Below, one piece after another: positions 1-4,225 of a stretch of DNA of 6,149 nt (within the stretch, counting starts at the first letter, position 1; each line of letters opens with the position of its first letter). This DNA is from an uncultured Porphyromonas sp. (GTDB lineage: Bacteria; Bacteroidota; Bacteroidia; Bacteroidales; Porphyromonadaceae): positions 1 through 6,149 of the forward strand of contig CAMCJO010000140.1 of assembly GCA_945875135.1 (NCBI GenBank). The letters run 5' to 3'. The notes under the pieces are model-generated. The model did not search any database and was not told where the DNA came from. It was given only the letters and a program-made list of their open reading frames with translations. The translations under genes were made by a program, and so were the position numbers.

Positions 1-8
1 CTCAAATA

Positions 9-38
9 TCGGGGCAAAACACCCCGAAATTCATTTTT
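9..38 (+). terminator. Candidate intrinsic terminator hairpin
   Basis: A six-base-pair GC-rich stem (TCGGGG at 9-14 pairs with CCCCGA at 22-27) has a seven-base loop, CAAAACA. It is followed by AATTC and a short T run at 34-38. This is the shape of a rho-independent terminator, or of a hairpin at the edge of a transcription unit. It lies just upstream of the methyltransferase-like tail. If that tail once belonged to a longer gene reading through this point, the hairpin would be inside coding sequence and the terminator reading would be wrong. Confidence 0.4.
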
Positions 39-48
39 GCCGTGAAAC

Positions 49-321
49 TTGGGTTGGATTAAGGATACGTATGGGGAGAATTTTGGATTCGTCCACACTC
101 CTACTACTATGGCAAATTACTCGGCTCCGTCAATGATGAAACATACAGGGTGCAGAAACTTTGTCGAGGTATTCAATCGCCCTACACCTGCAAATGCCGA
201 GTACTTGATGGGATTGCCACAGGGGGCTTCTACGACTAGCTCAATGAGTCAGAAGAATATGGAGGTATGGCAACAGAGACTTCGTCAGACGACTTCTGCA
301 AAGAGATCTCTTGTGGGCTGA
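49..321 (+). CDS. C-terminal tail of a phage-type DNA methyltransferase (probable remnant)
   Basis: This 90-codon frame resembles the C-terminal end of cytosine DNA methyltransferases common in Bacteroidetes phages and mobile elements. Those proteins end with a proline/threonine-rich stretch of the type TPTTMANYSAPSM and then a P.x.N.x.EYLMGLPxG block, seen here at residues 46-59 (PTPANAEYLMGLPQ). The catalytic motifs (the PCQ loop and the AdoMet-binding FxGxG) are absent, so the piece cannot methylate DNA on its own. The only upstream start is TTG at 49, and an in-frame TGA lies at 43-45. The coding resemblance begins almost at that TTG, which suggests a degraded or frameshifted gene cut by the contig edge. 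The +3 frame is open from base 3 to a stop at 60-62, so a single indel near 45-60 could reconnect an upstream part. The family call is pattern recognition from memory. An independent small protein is the alternative. Confidence 0.45.
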   Translation: MGWIKDTYGENFGFVHTPTTMANYSAPSMMKHTGCRNFVEVFNRPTPANAEYLMGLPQGASTTSSMSQKNMEVWQQRLRQTTSAKRSLVG

Positions 322-348
322 ATAACTTATAAAGTAACTAACAAAGAT

Positions 349-642
349 ATGACACTAGAAGAAATGAGGAAAAAGCTAGACGAGATCAATGTAGCAGGCT
401 TACCTCTAGAGCATCTGAAAACTCTCTCAGAGCAGGCAGGGAGCTACGATCTCAATTTAAGTCGCTCTGCGGAAGAGATAGCGACCTACAGGATAGAGGG
501 TTTACCCCGCTGGCTAGCACTTAGCTCGGAAGTGCAAAAAGCAAGGCAGGTGCTGTGCGATGAAATCAGAGCGCAAGCTAAGTTGTACAGAGCTTTTTCG
601 GTGCAACTAGACGAAGAGATTAACAAGCGGTTAAAGGCATAA
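349..642 (+). CDS. Small helical protein of unknown function (97 aa)
   Basis: I do not recognise this family. The ATG at 349 follows an A-rich leader without a Shine-Dalgarno sequence, as is normal in Bacteroidetes, and lies 27 bases after the preceding stop. The product is charged, has no signal peptide or membrane segment, and looks almost wholly alpha-helical. A first helix with leucine/isoleucine spacing (residues 1-30) is followed by a stretch containing GLPRWLALSS (about 51-60) and a long amphipathic C-terminal helix (about 60-97) rich in K, R, E and Q, which could form a coiled coil. It appears to head a run of three small same-strand genes, all probably cytoplasmic accessory functions of the mobile element. 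The antisense frame over 486-836 has no support and is treated as a shadow. Confidence 0.6.
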   Translation: MTLEEMRKKLDEINVAGLPLEHLKTLSEQAGSYDLNLSRSAEEIATYRIEGLPRWLALSSEVQKARQVLCDEIRAQAKLYRAFSVQLDEEINKRLKA

Positions 643-687
643 AGCTGGTAACCACCAAACAGTACTAACACAAAGTAAGATAGAGCA

Positions 688-933
688 ATGAAGAAAGAGG
701 ATATGTTGAACAGTCTCGCTGTTGCAGAGACGAACGTGTTAGAGATGCGCAGGTGTCTGCTACCCGTAGTTTTGGAGCGAACCAAGGTGTTACTAAGCTC
801 TGACGACTGGAATGACGAGGATATGCAGATGCTCAACCTAGTCTACAAGATGTTAGATGCAGTAGACTTGCGTCTGCACATCTATCAAGAATGGCTCCGA
901 ACCACACAAGAAAAAATGGATAACAAACAATAA
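688..933 (+). CDS. Small helical protein of unknown function (81 aa)
   Basis: No family is recognised. The ATG at 688 follows the leader AGATAGAGCA and is 45 bases after the preceding stop. The protein is acidic to neutral and seems to be an antiparallel helical hairpin. Helix 1 is about residues 3-35, a turn contains SSDDWNDED (about 37-45), and helix 2 is about 46-78 with a regular leucine/methionine heptad-like pattern. There is no signal peptide, membrane helix or cysteine motif. The spacing and strand suggest cotranscription with the genes on either side. A protein-protein interaction or DNA-binding accessory role is possible, but nothing visible selects between them. Confidence 0.6.
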   Translation: MKKEDMLNSLAVAETNVLEMRRCLLPVVLERTKVLLSSDDWNDEDMQMLNLVYKMLDAVDLRLHIYQEWLRTTQEKMDNKQ

Positions 934-946
934 GCTGAACAAGACA

Positions 947-1216
947 ATGAAAGCAGAAGCAAACGAGCCATTAACAATTGAGGAGCTAGTCGAAAGTCTC
1001 TACGAGTGGGTTGAAGAAGATAAGCCACATCGGAGAGTGCAACTTTTCGTAAGCGACGGAGATTATAGCGCAGTTTTATTCAGCGGTAAAAAGAAGAAGA
1101 TGGTCGAAGACTTGGTTTGGGCAATGATACAAAGGTCTGATGTGCGAGATACGTACGCAAAAGCTGTGCGAGAAGTACAAGATTCTATTGTTGTCATACC
1201 TAGTAAGAAGGAATAG
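947..1216 (+). CDS. Small alpha/beta protein of unknown function (89 aa)
   Basis: No family is recognised. The ATG at 947 lies 13 bases after the previous stop, so cotranscription is likely. An acidic N-terminal helix (about residues 8-26) is followed by a beta-hairpin-like stretch (RVQLFVSDGDYSAVLFSG, about 30-47), a basic turn KKKK (48-51), and a helix ending in VWAMIQRSD. The order of hairpin, short basic loop and helical tail resembles many small orphan proteins of phages and conjugative elements, but this is pattern only. No catalytic residues stand out. It is the last gene before the 128-base regulatory gap, and a weak inverted repeat spans its stop codon. Confidence 0.6.
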   Translation: MKAEANEPLTIEELVESLYEWVEEDKPHRRVQLFVSDGDYSAVLFSGKKKKMVEDLVWAMIQRSDVRDTYAKAVREVQDSIVVIPSKKE

Positions 1217-1224
1217 ACTTACTA
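1201..1224. repeat. 7-bp inverted repeat spanning the stop codon at 1214-1216
   Basis: TAGTAAG at 1201-1207 is the exact reverse complement of CTTACTA at 1218-1224, with ten bases between them that include the TAG stop of the preceding gene. The stem is AT-rich and is not followed by a strong T run, so it is a poor terminator. It could be an operator half-site pair or a chance pairing. Its right arm overlaps the first unit of the phased direct repeats. Confidence 0.3.
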
Positions 1225-1257
1225 AGATTTACCGCAACTTACCGCAATTTACTCGCT
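1218..1257. repeat. Four phased 10-bp direct repeats (YTTAC core) upstream of the operon promoter
   Basis: Four consecutive 10-base units start at 1218, 1228, 1238 and 1248: CTTACTAAGA, TTTACCGCAA, CTTACCGCAA and TTTACTCGCT. All share the core YTTAC. The two central units differ at only one base. The spacing is about one helical turn, which puts every core on the same face of the DNA. The array sits immediately upstream of the candidate -33 region. It looks like an activator or repressor binding array, or a short iteron set. The sequence alone does not choose. Confidence 0.5.
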
Positions 1258-1258
1258 C

Positions 1259-1290
1259 TTTTTTAAGGTACGCTTAGCCCCTTATCTTTG
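1259..1290 (+). promoter_or_regulatory. Bacteroidetes-type promoter for the primase-like/topB operon
   Basis: TATCTTTG at 1283-1290 matches the Bacteroidetes -7 consensus TAnnTTTG exactly. A T-rich stretch (TTTTTT, 1259-1264) lies 18 bases upstream, where the weaker -33 TTTG/TTG element is expected. Transcription would start near 1296-1300 and leave a leader of about 45-50 bases before the ATG at 1345. The -7 match is directly visible. The -33 assignment and start site are inferred. Confidence 0.55.
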
Positions 1291-1314
1291 AGGTGAGAAC
1301 AAATTGGTAGTAAT

Positions 1315-1332
1315 AAGTGGTCGTCACCACTT
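1315..1332 (+). promoter_or_regulatory. 5'-UTR hairpin just before the primase-like start codon
   Basis: AAGTGGT (1315-1321) pairs perfectly with ACCACTT (1326-1332) across the four-base loop CGTC. The hairpin ends 12 bases before the ATG at 1345, so in RNA it would sit at the edge of the ribosome-binding region, and in DNA it is a compact palindrome just downstream of the predicted start site. It may tune translation, protect the 5' end, or act as an operator. There is no T run to support a terminator. Confidence 0.45.
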
Positions 1333-1344
1333 CCCCACAACATT

Positions 1345-3588
1345 ATGAAATACGAAGACAGAGATAAGATCTTGCAACTAACAGGTGGAGGCTTGGATAT
1401 ATTTCGAGCTTACCTGCCGAATGTTACTGGTCGCAAGAATTTTCGAAGTCCGTTTTATGATGATAAGAAAGCCTCTTGTACCATTTACCAAGATCACAGC
1501 GGTGTCTGGCGGTACAAGGACTTTGGCAATGGAGGAAGTGGTGGCGACGCTTTTTGGTTTGTTGGTCAGCTCTTTGGTTACAACCTAAGCTCTCAATTCC
1601 CAAAGATTCTAGCTCAAATAGTTCAAGACTTAAATCTACCCTTAGATATTACTACTCAGGACAGCTTAGCTAAAGCTCCCGTTCGCACTCAAGTCTTGCC
1701 TTTCTCTGGCCAGCCCATCAGTCAACCCTCTATGACTGACAAGTATAGTGTTCAGTCTCAGCCTTTCACTGAGACCGATCTAGAGTTTTGGGGTAAGTAT
1801 GGTATAAATCAAGACACACTAGAGCGGTATGGAGTTAGCTCTCTAGCGAGCTTCTCATCATACAATCGCAAGGGCAAACCTTACCAGCTTCACTATAATT
1901 CTACAGAGCCGATGTATTGCTATCAGCTCGGTGATAGCGTCAAGATTTATCGTCCCCACAGCAAGGTTCGCTTCTTGAATGCAGGGGTACGTTCTAGAGA
2001 CTATCTCTTTGGATATGCACAACTACCCACTAAAGGAGAGTATGTCCTTCTCACGGGTGGTGAAAAAGATGTTCTAAGTCTTGCATCTCACGGCTTTTCA
2101 GCCTTCTGTCTCAATAGTGAGACATCTCATCTACCCCAAACTCTTTTACAGGGTCTTTCCGACCGCTTTGATGCAGTCGGAGTACTCTATGATATGGACG
2201 AGACGGGTATTCGCCAGTCTCAAAAGATTATAGAGGACAATCCTGATGCCCCTAACCTTTTTCGTATTGACCTGCCCTTGTCGGGTAGTAAGAGCGAAAA
2301 AGATGTCTCTGACTTCTTTTTTCAAGGCGGTACTGCTACAGCCTTGCAGGATATTATAATGCAAACTATAAAACGACAAGACAACTCTATGGACAATCTA
2401 GAAAAATTTATTGATCCAAAGCTCTCAGGAGATGATATTTTCAATCTTCATTTGACTGGTGTTCAGGAGTCTTACTACGACAATGGACAGTTGTGTAGCC
2501 GTATTCACTTTAAGCGAGGCAAGAAAGACGGCTTATATGAGAGCTGGTACCTCAATGGACAGCAATGTGAGCGAGCTAACTACAAACGAGGCAAGCTAGA
2601 TGGAGTTCATCTTGGTTGGCACTCCAATGGTAAGGTACACGAGCTGTGTAACTACAAAAATGGTCTCCTGCACGGGGAATATTTTAAGTATGACGAATCA
2701 GGAAAGTTGCAGGTGCATACTCATTGTTGTAAAGGGTATGAGAATTTGTCCGCTTGGAAAGATTCTTTGACGAACAAGTCTGTTTCCCCTTTTAAGGGGG
2801 AGTATGAGATATGGGACGACAGCCTATCACCTCAACCAATGGCGGTGTTTTATATGGATAAGGTCTCCGCTCTAGAGCATCAAGATCAAGACTTAAATGA
2901 TTTGTCTGCACAGCGTATAGATCCTCACGTATCTGAGAACGATATACGCCCTCGTCAGCTGAATGTAATTCATGGGGCTTACTATGACAACGGCCAGCTT
3001 AAGGAGCGTGCCATCTCTAAAGCTGGCAAGCTAGATGGCTTGTGCGAGCGTTGGCACGAGAATGGACAACTCAAGGAGCGTGCCACCTATAAAGCTGGCA
3101 AGCGTGAAGGTGTCTGTGAGGAGTGGCGCGAGAATGGACAACTCAGGTCACGAAGAGAATACAGCGCTGGTAAGCGAGAAGGTGTTAGTGAGACGTGGTA
3201 CCCAAATGGTCGTCAACAAACTCGTTGGAACTACAAAGATGACAAGCTAGATGGCTTGTGTGAGCTTTGGGATAGTGGTGGAAGTCTTCTTACTCAGACC
3301 CACTACAAGGACAACAAGAAGAATGGTCTGCACCTAGACTATGACCCTGATAGTGGAAAAATATATCATTGGATTCTTTTTGAGAACGACCTTTCGGTCA
3401 AGTCAGGTAAGCCTGAAGAGCTAGAGCAGTTAGAAGCTTACAAAAATCAGGCTCCGAAGATAGTTGTTCCCAGCTCTCCCGTGCAAGAGCAAGCTCAAGC
3501 GATACTCGATGCACGGGGCGGTGACGTAAAGTCAACTCAGAAGCAAGAGCGGGAGGCTCAGGTGAATAAGAATAGCTTAAAGATATGA
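1345..3588 (+). CDS. Primase-like Toprim protein fused to MORN_2/YwqK-type repeat arrays (747 aa)
   Basis: The N-terminal part resembles primases of Bacteroidetes phages and conjugative elements. Residues 33-73 follow the layout of a CHC2 zinc finger (SPFYDDKKAS, then KDFGNGGSGGDAFWFV), but the ligand positions read S35, Y38, D59 and N62, so zinc is probably not bound. Residues 130-230 match the linker and RNA-polymerase region of phage primases. A Toprim domain follows (about 232-330): GGEKD with E240, the DMD pair D283/D285, and KDVSDFF at 319-325. These acidic residues normally bind Mg2+ in primases and topoisomerases. Residues 356-683 hold two arrays of 24-residue MORN_2-type repeats (Y/W-x-x-NGQ ... 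GKxDG), which is not usual for primases. The C-terminus (706-723) carries a segment shared with the next protein. The ATG at 1345 follows a good promoter, and the TGA overlaps the next ATG by four bases. It probably primes or aids element replication in the cytoplasm. The role of the repeats is unknown. Confidence 0.75.
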   Translation: MKYEDRDKILQLTGGGLDIFRAYLPNVTGRKNFRSPFYDDKKASCTIYQDHSGVWRYKDFGNGGSGGDAFWFVGQLFGYNLSSQFPKILAQIVQDLNLPLDITTQDSLAKAPVRTQVLPFSGQPISQPSMTDKYSVQSQPFTETDLEFWGKYGINQDTLERYGVSSLASFSSYNRKGKPYQLHYNSTEPMYCYQLGDSVKIYRPHSKVRFLNAGVRSRDYLFGYAQLPTKGEYVLLTGGEKDVLSLASHGFSAFCLNSETSHLPQTLLQGLSDRFDAVGVLYDMDETGIRQSQKIIEDNPDAPNLFRIDLPLSGSKSEKDVSDFFFQGGTATALQDIIMQTIKRQDNSMDNLEKFIDPKLSGDDIFNLHLTGVQESYYDNGQLCSRIHFKRGKKDGLYESWYLNGQQCERANYKRGKLDGVHLGWHSNGKVHELCNYKNGLLHGEYFKYDESGKLQVHTHCCKGYENLSAWKDSLTNKSVSPFKGEYEIWDDSLSPQPMAVFYMDKVSALEHQDQDLNDLSAQRIDPHVSENDIRPRQLNVIHGAYYDNGQLKERAISKAGKLDGLCERWHENGQLKERATYKAGKREGVCEEWRENGQLRSRREYSAGKREGVSETWYPNGRQQTRWNYKDDKLDGLCELWDSGGSLLTQTHYKDNKKNGLHLDYDPDSGKIYHWILFENDLSVKSGKPEELEQLEAYKNQAPKIVVPSSPVQEQAQAILDARGGDVKSTQKQEREAQVNKNSLKI
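2473..2730 (+). repeat. First MORN_2-type repeat array (protein residues 377-462)
   Basis: Repeats with a 24-residue (72-base) period begin at YYDNGQ (377), WYLNGQ (401), WHSNGK (425) and KYDESGK (448). Each has an aromatic-x-x-NG turn followed about 11 residues later by a GKxDG turn. The pattern matches the MORN_2 / YwqK-like repeat, a beta-hairpin repeat. A degenerate additional hairpin (GEYEIWDD ... AVFYMDK, about residues 485-506) follows after a spacer and probably caps the array. Confidence 0.7.
2980..3393 (+). repeat. Second MORN_2-type repeat array (protein residues 546-683)
   Basis: Five regular repeats start at YYDNGQ (546), WHENGQ (570), WRENGQ (594), WYPNGR (618) and WDSGGS (642). 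A degenerate cap follows (GLHLDYDPDSGKIYHW, about 661-676). The 24-residue period is exact through the first five units. The cap aligns with the cap of the first array, which suggests the two arrays are copies of one module. Conservation is highest in units one to three, as expected for recent expansion at this end. Confidence 0.7.
3001..3144 (+). repeat. 72-bp tandem duplication inside the second repeat array
   Basis: Bases 3001-3072 and 3073-3144 are two adjacent 72-base units, each coding one 24-residue repeat. By hand alignment they differ at 13 of 72 positions (about 82% identical). Both begin AAGGAGCGTGCC and end GAGAATGGACAACTC. The next unit (3145-3216) is clearly more diverged. DNA-level identity this high, including at silent positions, indicates a fairly recent duplication of one repeat unit. 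Confidence 0.7.
3460..3513 (+). repeat. Copy 1 of a shared C-terminal coding segment (747-aa protein)
   Basis: This 54-base stretch codes residues 706-723 (IVV then PSSPVQEQAQAILDA). Ungapped against 4086-4139 in the next gene it matches at 45 of 54 bases and 14 of 18 residues. The surrounding sequence of the two proteins is unrelated. The segment is predicted to be a short extended proline-containing part followed by an alanine-rich amphipathic helix, then a low-complexity, Q/K-rich tail. Confidence 0.75.
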
Positions 3589-4220
3589 CTAGAGAACAGG
3601 AGCTAGCATTCTACCACGAAGTGGTGCAAAAAGCCGTGGGGCAGTGCCGTCAAGTAGGGGACGATATGGCCGAGTACTCCTTTTGGGATAACGGCTTCCG
3701 AGACTATATCGTGTCTGAGATCGAGCATTATCTTAAGGCTGGCGGTGATCCTGAAGACTTTAACGCTAAACCCCTTCACCGTGGTAAAGCTTTTAAGAAT
3801 CAATCTGACTATGCGCTTGCTTCTCGCTTTGATGTCCAAGATGCCTTATATGCAAAAAGCAAGGACTCTTTTGATGCTTATATGACAGAGGTGTTTTACA
3901 CCTACGGGTATACCAATTTGCCTCCAGACAAAAAAGGGCTTTTTATTGAAGTAACGTGTCAAGATTTTATTGAGAAAACCCACAAGGAGGAAGGGGTTCC
4001 TTTATACGTTGCTCAATGTGTTATGGCTGGTCTCCAGAGTGCTGGTCTAGGCAAATACCTTGCTAATGCCCTTTCCCAACAGCAAATTATCGTTCCTACC
4101 TCTCCCGTGCAGGAGAAAGCGCAAGCGATACTCAATGCACAGAGAGATAACGCACCAAAGGTGGGGCAACAGACAGAAGCTCGCCACACACAACAGCAAG
4201 AATATAAACACAAACTATAA
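3585..4220 (+). CDS. Protein of unknown function with shared C-terminal tag (211 aa)
   Basis: I do not recognise this protein with certainty. The ATG at 3585 overlaps the TGA of the preceding gene (ATGA), so translation is probably coupled, and topB starts five bases after its stop. It is a soluble, largely helical protein with no signal peptide or membrane segment. Residues 1-60 contain an aromatic-rich region (YSFWDNGFRDYI), and 100-160 contain two helices ending in VMAGLQSAGLGKYLANAL. That last part is faintly like the end of DUF1896-type proteins of Bacteroidetes conjugative elements (a FI...A...LxxGLxxxKY pattern), but the match is weak. Residues 168-185 repeat the C-terminal segment of the upstream protein (PTSPVQEKAQAILNA), followed by a Q/K/H-rich tail. 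Its place between a Toprim primase-like gene and topB suggests a role in replication or processing of the element. Confidence 0.65.
   Translation: MTREQELAFYHEVVQKAVGQCRQVGDDMAEYSFWDNGFRDYIVSEIEHYLKAGGDPEDFNAKPLHRGKAFKNQSDYALASRFDVQDALYAKSKDSFDAYMTEVFYTYGYTNLPPDKKGLFIEVTCQDFIEKTHKEEGVPLYVAQCVMAGLQSAGLGKYLANALSQQQIIVPTSPVQEKAQAILNAQRDNAPKVGQQTEARHTQQQEYKHKL
4086..4139 (+). repeat. Copy 2 of the shared C-terminal coding segment (211-aa protein)
   Basis: This stretch codes residues 168-185 (IIV then PTSPVQEKAQAILNA) and is the partner of 3460-3513. Nine base differences separate the copies. The residue changes are conservative (S/T, Q/K, D/N, V/I), so the segment looks selected rather than merely left over from duplication. 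It lies 26 residues before the C-terminus, as it lies 24 residues before the end in the upstream protein. Confidence 0.75.
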
Positions 4221-4225
4221 TCACA

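Noticed and set aside
486..836. Antisense 116-codon frame covering two small genes
   Set aside because: It crosses two convincing + strand genes and their spacer, has a low-complexity serine/leucine composition, and lacks a plausible leader. It is a shadow.
1183..1216. A third copy of the shared C-terminal segment at the end of the 89-aa protein (IVVIPSKKE)
   Set aside because: Only IVV and PS are shared, the SPVQE.AQAIL core is missing, and the gap pattern differs, so chance is the simpler explanation.
1218..1257. CRISPR array
   Set aside because: The units are 10 bases, contiguous and without spacers, so they are direct binding-site repeats and not a CRISPR.
2473..3393. YwqK-family antitoxin and so a toxin-antitoxin system
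   Set aside because: The repeats resemble proteins often labelled YwqK antitoxin, but that label is spread by repeat similarity. Here the repeats are fused to a Toprim primase-like module, and no LXG or YwqJ-type toxin gene is nearby.
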